NCBI RefSeq assembly: GCF_023023025.1
Contig: NZ_CP095481.1
Coordinates: 10,863,001-10,927,000 of the forward strand
Length of the DNA: 64,000 nucleotides
DNA from: Amycolatopsis sp. WQ 127309
GTDB taxonomy: Bacteria > Actinomycetota > Actinomycetes > Mycobacteriales > Pseudonocardiaceae
Direction: 5' to 3'
Part shown: piece by piece, positions 7,887-16,284 of the stretch
Layout: each line of letters begins with the position of its first letter
How positions within the stretch are numbered: the first letter of the stretch is position 1
The notes under the pieces: model-generated
Databases searched by the model: none
Seen by the model: the letters and a program-made list of their open reading frames with translations, nothing else
Told to the model about the DNA's origin: nothing
Position numbers and translations under genes: made by a program

Positions 7887-10742
7887 GCCGCCGCTCGCGT
7901 GCTGCGCGACGTCGGCGAGGAGCAGCTCGGCCCGGCGAGCGTGCTCCGCAGCCGTCACGGCGTCCCCGGCCAGCTCGCCGAGCCGCCGGTGCGCCCGCGC
8001 CTGCAGGTGCCGGTCGCCGGTCACGCCGGCCACGGTGACCGCCTCGGTGAACCGGGCGGTGGCCGTGACGGCGTCGCCCGCCGCGACGGCGACGCGGCCC
8101 TGGCCGAACAACGCGTACCCGACGCCGATCCGGTCCCCCAGACCGGAAGCGATCTCCAGGACCCGGTCCACCGCCACCCCGGCGGCGGCCACGTGCCCGG
8201 CAGCCAATTCGACGTCGGCGCTGCGGTAGCGGATCTGTGCTTCGGTGCGCGACGCGCCCGCGTCCCGCGCGAGCCGCAGCGCCTCGGCCACCTGGCCGGC
8301 GGCGTCGCCGAGCGCGCAAGCGTCGAGGTCGAGGCGGGCGAGTCCGGACCGCGCGTGGGCTTCGCCGCTGCGGTCGCCGGCCGCGTGCAGCAGCGGCAAC
8401 GCCTCGGTGGCGCAGGCCCGGGCCGCGGCGAGGTCGCCGTTCAGCCGCCGGACCGTGGCGAGCTGCCGGAGCGTCGCGCCGACGCCGTGGCCGATGCCGG
8501 CGGCGCGGAACCCGGCCAGCGCGGGTTCGAGGTACCGGGCCGCGTCGTCCGGACGGCCTTGGTGGACGAGCAGCGCGCCCAGCGAATAGCGGGCCGCGGC
8601 GGCACCGACCGGGTCGCCGGCGCGGTCCGCCGACGTGATCGCGAGCTGCGCGACCTCCCGCCAGTCGTCGAAGTAGCCGCGGATCTCGAACAGCGCCGCG
8701 GCCGTGACGGCCAGCTCCCAGCACAGGTCGTCCCACTCCGCGGCCGCCGCTTCCCGCACGGCCGCGACGAGCGCGAAGCGCTCTTCGTCGACCCACTGCA
8801 ACGGCGCCCGGCGGACGGCGGCCGTCGCCGAGGCCGGTGGCTCCCGGCGGGGCGCGGTCCCGCGCAGGTCGAGGCGATCGCCGAACTCGGGGCGCTGGGC
8901 CTGCTCGGCGAGGCCGAGCCAGCCGGAGCCGAGGCGGCGCAGGGCGGCCGCGTGCTCGGCGACGCTGTCCTCGGCCGACGCGCGCTCGGTCGCGAAGACG
9001 CGCACGAGGTCGTGGAACCGCCAGCGCCGGGACAACGCCGAGGGCGGGGCGCCGTCGGCGATCAGGTTGGCTTCGAGCAGTTCGGCGAGCGCGTCTTCGG
9101 CCGTGACGTGCGGGAGGTCCAGCAGGGCGCCCGGCGCCCAGTGCGGCAGGTCGGGGTGCTGCGGGGTGGCCATCCGGCGGAACAGGGACCGGGCCGGCTC
9201 GCTCAAGCCGTGGTAGGACAACGCGATCGTCGACCGCAGCTGGACCCCGCGGAAGGACAGCTCGTCCAGCCGCCGTTTCTCGTCGGTCAGCCGGTCCAGC
9301 AGGTCGCCGAGCGCCCAGTGGTCGCGGGACGCGAGCTTCGCCCCGGCGATGCTCAGCGCGAGCGGCAGCCGGTCGCACGCGGCGACGAGCGCCTCGGCCG
9401 CCTCCGGTTCGGCGCGCAGCCGATCATCGCCGACGAACGTCGCGAGCAGCCGCAGCGCGACGTCCTCCTCGAGCACGTCGAGCTGGACGCCGGCCGCGCC
9501 GGGCAGGCCGGTGAGCCGCGCCCGTGACGTCGTGAGGACCGCGCAGCCGGCCGAGCCGGGCAGCAGCGGCAGGACGTCCGCCTCCCGCCGGACGCCGTCG
9601 AGCACGACGAGGACCCGCCGGTCGGCCAGCCGCGTGCGGTACAGCTCGGCGCGTTCGCGCGGATCGCGGGGCAGCAGCTCCTCGGCCATGCCCAGAGCGC
9701 GCAGGAAACTGCCGAGCACCCGCGCCGACCAGGTCGTGCTGTCCTCGGCCGAGTCGTCGTGCAGGTCGGCGTAGAGCTGGCCGTCCGGGAACTGCGCGGC
9801 GAGCTCGTGCGCGGCCCGCACCGCCAGCGCCGACTTGCCGACGCCGCCGGCGCCGGAGATCCCGACGACCCGGACCGCGAACGGCGTCTGCGGGTCGGCG
9901 GGTCCGCACAACCGCGCGCTGATGGCGCGCAACGCGGCGTCGCGGCCGGTGAAGTTGGTGGCGGGCGCGGGCAGCTGACGCGGGACGGGCGGCGCGACGA
10001 CGTCCCGGACGGCCGGCCGCTCCCCGGCCAGGATCGCGGCCTGCAGGTCACGCAGCTCCGGGCCCGGTTCGACGCCGAGCTCGTCGACCAGGACGTCCCG
10101 CGCCCGCCGGAACGCGGTCAGCGCGTCGGCCCGGCGGCCGCCGCGGTGCAGCGCCCGCATCAGCAGCAGGTGCAGGTGCTCCCGCAGCGGGTGCTCGTCG
10201 ACCAGGGCGGTGAGCTCGGGCAGGACGTCGTCGCCGCGCTCGAGCCGGGCCCGGACGCGCTGCTCGACCAGGTCCAGCCGGCGTTCCGCGAGCCGGGTGG
10301 CCGCGCGGGTCAGCGCATCGCTGTCCAGGCCGGCGAACGCGGGACCGCGCCACAACGCGAGCGCCGCTTCGCAGGCGTCGTCGTCCGTCCGGGCCCGCAC
10401 GGCCAGTTCCGCGAACCGCGTCAGGTCGAGGTCTTCGGCGGCGACGTCGAGCCGGTAGCCCGGCGCGCGGGTGGTGATCGTCGCGAACCCGCCGGCGTCC
10501 CGCAGCCGGCGGCGCAGCGCGGACACGCAGATCTGGACCTGCGACCGGGCCGTCGCCGGCGGCTGCTCGCCCCAGAGCGCGTCGACCAGCCGGTCGGCCC
10601 CGACCTCGCGGTTGGCGTCGAGCGCGAGGACGGCGAGCACGACCGACTCGCGCGGGCTGCCCACGGGAGTGGCCGGGGACCCGAGCTCGGCGGGTCCGAG
10701 CAGGCGGAGTCGCGGCGGGGTGGCGGGCTCGGTCATCGTCAC
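7881..10742 (-). CDS. SARP-family regulator with NB-ARC and TPR domains (AfsR-like)
   Basis: A 953-residue cytoplasmic transcription activator with the AfsR architecture. A winged-helix DNA-binding domain covers about residues 10-90 (LRLLGPAELG, then VLAVLALDANREVGADRLVDALWGE). A bacterial transcriptional activation (BTAD) domain follows to about 245. An NTPase domain has Walker A GAGGVGKSALA near residue 300 and an LVVLDGV Walker B-like strand, and TPR-like helices fill about 680-930. The start is GTG 10742 or ATG 10736; neither has a clear ribosome-binding site. It is divergent from the AHSA1-like gene and upstream of the DHFR-like gene; both have matching 11-bp-period repeats. Confidence 0.93.
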   Translation of the reverse strand: MTMTEPATPPRLRLLGPAELGSPATPVGSPRESVVLAVLALDANREVGADRLVDALWGEQPPATARSQVQICVSALRRRLRDAGGFATITTRAPGYRLDVAAEDLDLTRFAELAVRARTDDDACEAALALWRGPAFAGLDSDALTRAATRLAERRLDLVEQRVRARLERGDDVLPELTALVDEHPLREHLHLLLMRALHRGGRRADALTAFRRARDVLVDELGVEPGPELRDLQAAILAGERPAVRDVVAPPVPRQLPAPATNFTGRDAALRAISARLCGPADPQTPFAVRVVGISGAGGVGKSALAVRAAHELAAQFPDGQLYADLHDDSAEDSTTWSARVLGSFLRALGMAEELLPRDPRERAELYRTRLADRRVLVVLDGVRREADVLPLLPGSAGCAVLTTSRARLTGLPGAAGVQLDVLEEDVALRLLATFVGDDRLRAEPEAAEALVAACDRLPLALSIAGAKLASRDHWALGDLLDRLTDEKRRLDELSFRGVQLRSTIALSYHGLSEPARSLFRRMATPQHPDLPHWAPGALLDLPHVTAEDALAELLEANLIADGAPPSALSRRWRFHDLVRVFATERASAEDSVAEHAAALRRLGSGWLGLAEQAQRPEFGDRLDLRGTAPRREPPASATAAVRRAPLQWVDEERFALVAAVREAAAAEWDDLCWELAVTAAALFEIRGYFDDWREVAQLAITSADRAGDPVGAAAARYSLGALLVHQGRPDDAARYLEPALAGFRAAGIGHGVGATLRQLATVRRLNGDLAAARACATEALPLLHAAGDRSGEAHARSGLARLDLDACALGDAAGQVAEALRLARDAGASRTEAQIRYRSADVELAAGHVAAAGVAVDRVLEIASGLGDRIGVGYALFGQGRVAVAAGDAVTATARFTEAVTVAGVTGDRHLQARAHRRLGELAGDAVTAAEHARRAELLLADVAQHASGGR

Positions 10743-10750
10743 CAGTGTCG

Positions 10751-10771
10751 TCCATAGCGGATCGATAGCGG
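10751..10771 (+). promoter_or_regulatory. SARP-type direct repeat between the SARP gene and the AHSA1-like gene
   Basis: TCCATAGCGG (10751-10760) and TCGATAGCGG (10762-10771) differ at one base and are 11 bp apart. The second contains CGATAGC exactly as in the repeat before the DHFR-like gene. Read toward the AHSA1-like gene, the last CGATAGC ends 62 nt before its ATG. The box also lies directly upstream of the divergent SARP gene, so autoregulation is possible. Confidence 0.6.
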
Positions 10772-10831
10772 CCGGATGGGCCGCCCGGCGAAGGTGGCTC
10801 CAGTCACCGAAGAACCCGAGGAGTGGTCCGG

Positions 10832-11296
10832 ATGTCCGAAGTAGAAGCAGTGGAAACGCCGCACGAGCTGGTGCTCACCGACACCTTCCCGGTGTCCCGC
10901 GACGAGGTGTGGGCGGCGTGGACCGACCCTGCGCGGTTCGCGGGCTGGTGGGTCGGCCCCGGCTTCCGCACCCACGACCTGGTCATGGAGGTCGAGCCGC
11001 GCGGCCGGTTCGCCGCGAAGCAGTCGTCCGAGGCCGGCGACTTCACCATGCCGTTCGCCGGGTTCTACGTCGATGTCGTCCCGGGTGAACGGCTGGTGCT
11101 CGGGCTCAGCGACGACCCGTCGCCGGACGAGCCGATGCGCACCGAGATGACCGTGACGCTGACGGACGTCGACGGCGGCACCCGTCAGGAGTTCCGGCAG
11201 ACCGGCGTGGTGACCGACGAGCACTTCGCGGCCCTGGACGCCGGGACGCGGGTCTTCTTCGACCAGCTCGGCGCGCAGCTGGCCGGCCGGGGCTGA
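10832..11296 (+). CDS. SRPBCC/AHSA1-like protein
   Basis: A 154-residue START-like (SRPBCC) ligand-binding protein of the AHSA1 group. Family features are LTDTFPVSRDEVWAAWTDP near the start, FAGWWVGPGF (the conserved WW segment), and a C-terminal helix ending FFDQLGAQLAG. It binds a hydrophobic ligand or acts as a small chaperone-like factor; no specific role can be read. ATG 10832 is preceded by GAGGAG at eight bases. It is probably activated by the neighbouring SARP through the repeat about 60 nt upstream. Confidence 0.85.
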   Translation: MSEVEAVETPHELVLTDTFPVSRDEVWAAWTDPARFAGWWVGPGFRTHDLVMEVEPRGRFAAKQSSEAGDFTMPFAGFYVDVVPGERLVLGLSDDPSPDEPMRTEMTVTLTDVDGGTRQEFRQTGVVTDEHFAALDAGTRVFFDQLGAQLAGRG

Positions 11297-11304
11297 GCGC
11301 GGTC

Positions 11305-12780
11305 TCACAGCCCGGCCAGCTCGCGCCGCTTGATCTTCCCCGACGGTGTCGCGGGCAGCCGGTCGACGAACCGGACCAGCCGCGGCCGCTTGTACGGGGC
11401 GAGGTGCGGGGTCGTGAACGCGATCAGCTCGTCGGCCGTGGCGGTCTCGCCGGGGCGCAGGACGACGTACGCGCAGGCCAGCTCCCCCTTGACGGCGTCG
11501 GGCACCGGCCCGGCGGCGACCATCGCGACGGCCGGGTGCCCGGCGAGCACTCGCTCGATCTCGGCCGGGTAGACGTTGTAGCCGCCGGTGATGATCAGGT
11601 CCTTCTTGCGGTCGACGACGAACAGGTGGCCGGTGGGGTCGCGGTAGCCGAGGTCGCCGGTGCGCAGCCAGCCGTCCGCGTCGATCGTCTCGGCGGTGGC
11701 TTCGGGCTGGTCGTGGTACCCGAGCATCACGACCGGCCCGCGCACCAGCAGCTCGCCGCGGACGCCGTCCGGGACGTCGCGGGCCGGGTCGTCGAGGTCG
11801 GCGACGCGGATCTGCACGCCGGGGTAGGCGACGCCGATGGAGCCGAGGACCTCGGGCGCGTGCGGGCTGTGCGTGGTGGCGTGCCCGGACAGCTCGGTCA
11901 TCCCCCAGACCTGCAGCAGCGGCGCGCCACTGCGCTCCTGCCAGGCCCGCATGGTCGTGACGGCGATCGTCTGGCCGCCGACCGTGCTGCGGGTCAGCGA
12001 CGAGAGGTCCGCGCCCGCGAGGGCCGGGTCGGCGAGCAGCATCGCGTACATCGCGGGCACGCCTTCGAAGAGGGTCGCGCGGTGCTCTTCGATCGCGGCG
12101 AAGACGTCTCCGGGTGAGAACCGTTCGCGCAGCACCACGGTTCCGCCGGCGCAGAAGGTGCTGTGCACGGCGACGTTCCCGTAGACGTGCGGGAGCGGCA
12201 ACGCGGTGACGACGACGTCGTCTTCGCGGCGGGCGTGCATCGTGGCGGTGAGCGCGCAGTTGACCAGGACGCCGTAGTGGCTCTGCACCGCGCCCTTCGG
12301 GTGGCCGGTGGTGCCGGAGGTGTAGGCGATGGTGCACGGACCGTCCACGTCGACCGGTTCCCGGGGTGCCGCATCGAGCAGGTCCGCGAACGGGACGGCG
12401 TCCGCGCCGTCGTCGAGGTCCACGACGAGCTCGACGCCGGTGACCCGCTCGCGCAGCGCGCTGGTCGTGATCACGGCCGCGGCCCGGCAGTCCTGGGTGA
12501 CGTAACCGAGTTCTTCGGCGGTGAGCAGGGCGTTGGCCGGGTTGACGACCGCGCCGGCCCGCAGCGCACCGTGGTAGGCGGCCAGCCATTCCCAGCGGTT
12601 CGGCGCGTAGAGCGTCACGACGTCGCCCGGCGCGATGCCGCGGTCACGCAGACCGCCGGCCACGGCCGCCGCGGCCGCGTCCAGCTCGCGGTAGGTCAAC
12701 GTGCGCGTCGCGGTGACGAGCGCGGTCCGGTCGGGGTGGCGCCGCGCGGCGGTGCGGAGGATGTCGGCGGGGCCGGTCAT
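11305..12780 (-). CDS. Class I adenylate-forming acyl-CoA synthetase
   Basis: A 491-residue ligase that activates a carboxylic acid as acyl-AMP and transfers it to CoA. The P-loop YTSGTTGHPKG lies near residues 150-162. The hinge and ATP-binding region reads GDLGYRDPTGHLFVVDRKKD, followed by GGYNVYPAEIE. The catalytic lysine motif PSGKIKRREL is close to the C-terminus. Length and motifs fit the long/medium-chain fatty acid CoA ligase group, but substrate range cannot be read from sequence. It lies alone, converging on the AHSA1-like gene, with proB about 50 bp downstream on the same strand. Confidence 0.9.
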   Translation of the reverse strand: MTGPADILRTAARRHPDRTALVTATRTLTYRELDAAAAAVAGGLRDRGIAPGDVVTLYAPNRWEWLAAYHGALRAGAVVNPANALLTAEELGYVTQDCRAAAVITTSALRERVTGVELVVDLDDGADAVPFADLLDAAPREPVDVDGPCTIAYTSGTTGHPKGAVQSHYGVLVNCALTATMHARREDDVVVTALPLPHVYGNVAVHSTFCAGGTVVLRERFSPGDVFAAIEEHRATLFEGVPAMYAMLLADPALAGADLSSLTRSTVGGQTIAVTTMRAWQERSGAPLLQVWGMTELSGHATTHSPHAPEVLGSIGVAYPGVQIRVADLDDPARDVPDGVRGELLVRGPVVMLGYHDQPEATAETIDADGWLRTGDLGYRDPTGHLFVVDRKKDLIITGGYNVYPAEIERVLAGHPAVAMVAAGPVPDAVKGELACAYVVLRPGETATADELIAFTTPHLAPYKRPRLVRFVDRLPATPSGKIKRRELAGL

Positions 12781-12830
12781 GCGCGGAGCCTAGGACGGGG
12801 CGTCCGGGACAGGTCCCCGATCAGCGGCTT

Positions 12831-13940
12831 TCAGCGGCGCAGCGGGACGAGGTCGTCGGCGTGGACGACCTCGCGTCGTTGCTCCGGCGGCAGTTCGGGG
12901 GTCGAGCGGCCGATCAGGTCCGGCAGCTCGGTCGCGTCGAACGCCACCACGCCGCGCGCCACCGCGCGATCGTTCGTGTCGACCAGGTCGACGACGTCGC
13001 CCGCCTGGAAGTCGCCCTCGACGCCGATGATCCCGGCCGCCAGCAGGGACCTGCGGCGGCGGACCACCGCCGTCACCGCGCCGTCGTCGATGCGGAGCTT
13101 GCCCGTGGTGTCCGCCGCGTAGCCCAGCCAGAAGCGGCGGGCCGACAGGCGGGTGTCCGCCGGGGCGAACGCCGTGCCCGGCGACGCCGTCGTCAGGGCC
13201 GGGGACGCCTCCGACGCCGCCGCGAGCAGGACCGGGATGCCCGCCCCCGCCGCGGTGCGGGCCGCGGCCAGTTTGGACACCATGCCGCCCGTGCCCAGCC
13301 CGGAGCTGGACATGCCGACCGAGATACCGTCCACATCGGACTCCGAGAGCACCTCGGTGAGCTTGCGGGTGGCGCCCTCGCGCGGGTCGCCGTCGTACAG
13401 ACCGTCCACATCGGACAGCAGGATCAGGGCGTCGGCGCCGATCAGGTGCGCCACCAGGGCGGCGAGCCGGTCGTTGTCGCCGAACCGGATCTCCTCGGTG
13501 GCCACCGTGTCGTTCTCGTTGACCACCGGGACCGCGCCGAGCGCCAGCAGCCGCGAGAACGTCCGCTGCGCGTTGCGGTAGTGCGAACGGCGCACGACGT
13601 CGTCGGAGGTGAGCAGCACCTGCCCGACCGTCAGCGAGTACCGCCCGAACGACTCGGCGTAGGCGTGCGCCAAGGCGAGCTGCCCGACGCTCGCCGCCGC
13701 CTGCTGGGTGGCGAGGTCCTTCGGCCGCTTGCCGAGCGAAAGCGGCGCCAGGCCGGCGCCGATCGCACCGGAAGAGACCAGCACGATCTGCGTGTCCCGG
13801 GCGACCCGGTGCGCGATCGCGTCGACCAGCGCGTCGAGCCGGGCCGCGTCGAGGCCGCTGCCCGCGGTGGTCAGCGCCGAGGAACCGACCTTGACCACCA
13901 GCCGCCGGGCGGCGGCGATCGCCTCCCGCGTGCCGCTCAC
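12831..13940 (-). CDS. proB: Glutamate 5-kinase
   Basis: ProB phosphorylates glutamate as the first step of proline synthesis. The amino-acid kinase domain begins [13 protein letters not shown] and contains [18 protein letters not shown] and [14 protein letters not shown]-terminal PUA domain follows ([20 protein letters not shown]). At 369 residues it has the usual length. GTG 13940 overlaps the obgE stop as GTGA, which implies translational coupling to obgE. The operon order obgE-proB is common in actinobacteria. proA is not within this window. Confidence 0.95.
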   Translation of the reverse strand: MSGTREAIAAARRLVVKVGSSALTTAGSGLDAARLDALVDAIAHRVARDTQIVLVSSGAIGAGLAPLSLGKRPKDLATQQAAASVGQLALAHAYAESFGRYSLTVGQVLLTSDDVVRRSHYRNAQRTFSRLLALGAVPVVNENDTVATEEIRFGDNDRLAALVAHLIGADALILLSDVDGLYDGDPREGATRKLTEVLSESDVDGISVGMSSSGLGTGGMVSKLAAARTAAGAGIPVLLAAASEASPALTTASPGTAFAPADTRLSARRFWLGYAADTTGKLRIDDGAVTAVVRRRRSLLAAGIIGVEGDFQAGDVVDLVDTNDRAVARGVVAFDATELPDLIGRSTPELPPEQRREVVHADDLVPLRR

Positions 13941-15397
13941 GCGTCCAGGTCCCCGTCGGCGCCTTCCGGCTCGTCCGGGCCGTCGCGCCGGATCCGGCGG
14001 GCTTCCTTGCGCTCGGACGCGCCGATCCGGTCGTGGTTCTCGAGCCGGACGTCGGTGCCGCGACCGGAAAGGTGCATCGCGACGCTCGGCGTCGACGGCT
14101 GCCACTCGAACTGGACGTCGCCGATCGTGACCGGGCTGCCCGGGCGCGCGCCGAGCTTCGCCAGCTTGTCCTCGACGCCGAGGCGGTTGAGGCGGTCGGC
14201 GAGGTAGCCGACGGCTTCGTCGTTGCCGAAGCTCGTCTGGCGGATCCACCGCTCCGGGCGCGAGCCCCGCACGATGAAGGCGCCCTCTTCCTCCGGATCG
14301 ACGTCGACGGTGAACCCTTCGTCGTTGACGGCGAGGGGCCGCAGCACGATCGTCTCCGGCTCCAGCACCGGCTGCATCTCGCGGTACTCCTCGACCACCT
14401 TGGCGAGCGCGAAGGTCAGCTCACGCAGGCCCTTGCGCGACGCCGTGGAGATCTCGAACACCTGGAGACCGCGGGCTTCGAACTCCGGCCGGACGAACTC
14501 GGCGAGCTCGGCGGCTTCCGGGACGTCGATCTTGTTGAGGACGACCACACGCGGGCGCTCTTCGAGCTTCCCGCCGAGGCCCGGCGTGTACTTCGAGAGT
14601 TCCAGCTCCAGCGCGTCCACATCGGACACCGGGTCGCGGCCGGGCTCCAGCGTCGCGCAGTCGACGACGTGCACCAGCACCGCGCAGCGCTCGATGTGGC
14701 GCAGGAAGTCGAGCCCGAGGCCCTTGCCTTCGGACGCGCCGGGGATCAGGCCGGGGACGTCGGCCATCGTGAAGACGGTGTCGCCACCGGTGATCACGCC
14801 GAGGTTCGGCACGAGCGTGGTGAACGGGTAGTCGGCGATCTTCGGCTTGGCCGCGGACAGCACCGAGATCAGCGACGACTTGCCGGCGGACGGGAAGCCG
14901 AGCAGGCCGACGTCGGCGACCGAACGCAGCTCCAGCACGAGGTTGCGGGCTTCACCCGGCTCGCCCAGCAGCGCGAACCCGGGCGCCTTGCGCGCCTTCG
15001 ACGACAGCGCGCGGTTGCCGAGGCCACCGCGGCCGCCCTGCGCCGCGACGAACGTGGTGCCCGGGCCGATCAGGTCGGCGACCATCTGGCCGTCCTCGGT
15101 GAACACGACGGTGCCGGACGGCACCTTCATCACCAGGGTCTCCCCCGCCGCGCCCGCGCGGTCGCCGCCCTGGCCCAGCTTGCCGCTGCCCGCCTTGGCG
15201 TGCGGGCGGAAGTGGAAGTCGAGCAGGGTGTGCACGTTCGGGTCGACGACCAGCAGGACGTCGCCGCCGTTGCCGCCGTTGCCGCCGTCCGGGCCGCCGA
15301 GGGGCTTGAACTTCTCGCGGTGCACCGAGGCGCAGCCGTTCCCACCGTCGCCGGCGGTCAGGTGGATCACCGCGCGGTCCACGAACCGGGACGCCAT
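13937..15397 (-). CDS. obgE: Obg GTPase
   Basis: Ribosome-associated GTPase needed for 50S assembly and stress signalling. The glycine-rich Obg fold ([27 protein letters not shown]) covers about residues 1-160. The G domain has G1 GFPSAGKSS near 166-175, G3 DVPGLI and G4 NKID. A C-terminal OCT domain follows ([20 protein letters not shown]). The 486-residue length reflects a charged C-terminal tail typical of actinobacteria. ATG 15397 has AGAGG six bases upstream; a GTG sits just before it. A strong hairpin separates it from rpmA. Confidence 0.96.
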   Translation of the reverse strand: MASRFVDRAVIHLTAGDGGNGCASVHREKFKPLGGPDGGNGGNGGDVLLVVDPNVHTLLDFHFRPHAKAGSGKLGQGGDRAGAAGETLVMKVPSGTVVFTEDGQMVADLIGPGTTFVAAQGGRGGLGNRALSSKARKAPGFALLGEPGEARNLVLELRSVADVGLLGFPSAGKSSLISVLSAAKPKIADYPFTTLVPNLGVITGGDTVFTMADVPGLIPGASEGKGLGLDFLRHIERCAVLVHVVDCATLEPGRDPVSDVDALELELSKYTPGLGGKLEERPRVVVLNKIDVPEAAELAEFVRPEFEARGLQVFEISTASRKGLRELTFALAKVVEEYREMQPVLEPETIVLRPLAVNDEGFTVDVDPEEEGAFIVRGSRPERWIRQTSFGNDEAVGYLADRLNRLGVEDKLAKLGARPGSPVTIGDVQFEWQPSTPSVAMHLSGRGTDVRLENHDRIGASERKEARRIRRDGPDEPEGADGDLDA

Positions 15398-15437
15398 CAC
15401 TTGCCTCTTTCATTCGCGAGCAGGGGATACACAAAAC

Positions 15438-15480
15438 AAACGAGGGGTGGCGCCGGATATTCCGGCTCCACCCCTCGTTT
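15438..15480 (-). terminator. Rho-independent terminator or attenuator between rpmA and obgE
   Basis: AAACGAGGGGTGG (15438-15450) pairs perfectly with CCACCCCTCGTTT (15468-15480), a 13-bp stem. Inside it GCCGGA and TCCGGC form a further 6-bp stem with a 3-nt loop. On the reverse strand it is followed by TTTGTTTTGTGT, a T-rich tail. It lies after rpmA, so it should end or attenuate the rplU-rpmA transcript before obgE. Confidence 0.85.
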
Positions 15481-15504
15481 GAGGTCTAGCGTCGAAGCCG
15501 AAAC

Positions 15505-15765
15505 TCAGGCTTCTACGGGCACGACGATGTTGATCGTCTTGCGACCACGCTTCTCGCCGAACTGGACCGCACCGGCGGCCAGCGCGAACAGCGTGTCGTC
15601 GCCGCCACGGCCGACGTTCACGCCGGGGTGGAACTTGGTGCCCCGCTGGCGGATCAGGATCTCGCCGGCGTTGACTTCCTGGCCGCCGAAGCGCTTGACG
15701 CCGAGGCGCTGCGCGTTCGAGTCACGACCGTTGCGGGAGCTGGACGCACCCTTCTTGTGAGCCAT
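15505..15765 (-). CDS. rpmA: 50S ribosomal protein L27
   Basis: An 86-residue ribosomal protein near the peptidyl transferase centre. It starts [19 protein letters not shown], the standard L27 N-terminus, and contains [10 protein letters not shown]. No cleavable N-terminal extension of the Firmicutes kind is present. It follows rplU by about 40 bp and is ended by the hairpin before obgE. Confidence 0.98.
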   Translation of the reverse strand: MAHKKGASSSRNGRDSNAQRLGVKRFGGQEVNAGEILIRQRGTKFHPGVNVGRGGDDTLFALAAGAVQFGEKRGRKTINIVVPVEA

Positions 15766-15806
15766 AGCTCAGTCCTCTTTCAGTCTTGCGAAGATCCGGA
15801 AAGTCC

Positions 15807-16121
15807 TCAGATGGAGATGGCGGTGACCTCGACGCGGGTCAGCTTCTGCCGGTGACCCTGACGCTTGTGGTAGCCCGTCTTGTTCTTGAACTTGTGGATC
15901 CGGATCTTCGGACCCTTGGTCTGCTCGACGACCTTGCCGGTGACCGAGACCTTCGCCAGCGCGTCCACGTCCGTGGTGACATCGCCACCGTCTACGTACA
16001 ACACGGCGGGGAGAATGTGCTCGGTGCCCGGCTCGCCCTCGAGCTTCTCGACCTCGACCACGTCGCCGACGGCAACCTTGTACTGCTTGCCGCCGGTCTT
16101 GACGATCGCGTACGCCGACAC
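15807..16121 (-). CDS. rplU: 50S ribosomal protein L21
   Basis: A 104-residue 23S rRNA-binding protein. It begins [15 protein letters not shown] and contains [21 protein letters not shown], both diagnostic of L21. An ATG at 16134 is in frame, but AGGAGA lies between it and the GTG at 16119-16121. The GTG is therefore the likely start and gives the normal L21 length. It is first in the rplU-rpmA operon. Confidence 0.97.
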   Translation of the reverse strand: MSAYAIVKTGGKQYKVAVGDVVEVEKLEGEPGTEHILPAVLYVDGGDVTTDVDALAKVSVTGKVVEQTKGPKIRIHKFKNKTGYHKRQGHRQKLTRVEVTAISI

Positions 16122-16171
16122 GGAAGTCTCCTGCATTACTCGACAATGGGTGGGGGCCCCGCGCGATCGGC

Positions 16172-16228
16172 CCGCCTCCGGGAAGGCGGTCCTGCTCTCA
16201 CGCAGGCGGCCTACTCTGGTGGTAGGCC
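16172..16228 (-). promoter_or_regulatory. Structured leader of rplU
   Basis: Two hairpins lie in the region upstream of rplU. GGCCTAC (16208-16214) pairs with GTAGGCC (16222-16228), and CCGCCT (16172-16177) pairs with AGGCGG (16184-16189). They lie between the rne terminator and the rplU start. They could be an autogenous L21 leader, but I cannot match them to a known motif from memory. Confidence 0.4.
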
Positions 16229-16244
16229 GTACTACAGGTTACGT

Positions 16245-16277
16245 GGGGTGCCCCGGTGCGTTACCACCGGGGTCCCC
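16245..16277 (-). terminator. Hairpin terminator downstream of rne
   Basis: CCCCGGTG (16251-16258) pairs perfectly with CACCGGGG (16265-16272). An outer GGGG/CCCC pair (16245-16248 with 16274-16277) extends it. It begins eight bases after the rne stop on the reverse strand. There is no U tract, as is common for actinobacterial terminators. Confidence 0.65.
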
Positions 16278-16284
16278 CTGGTGT

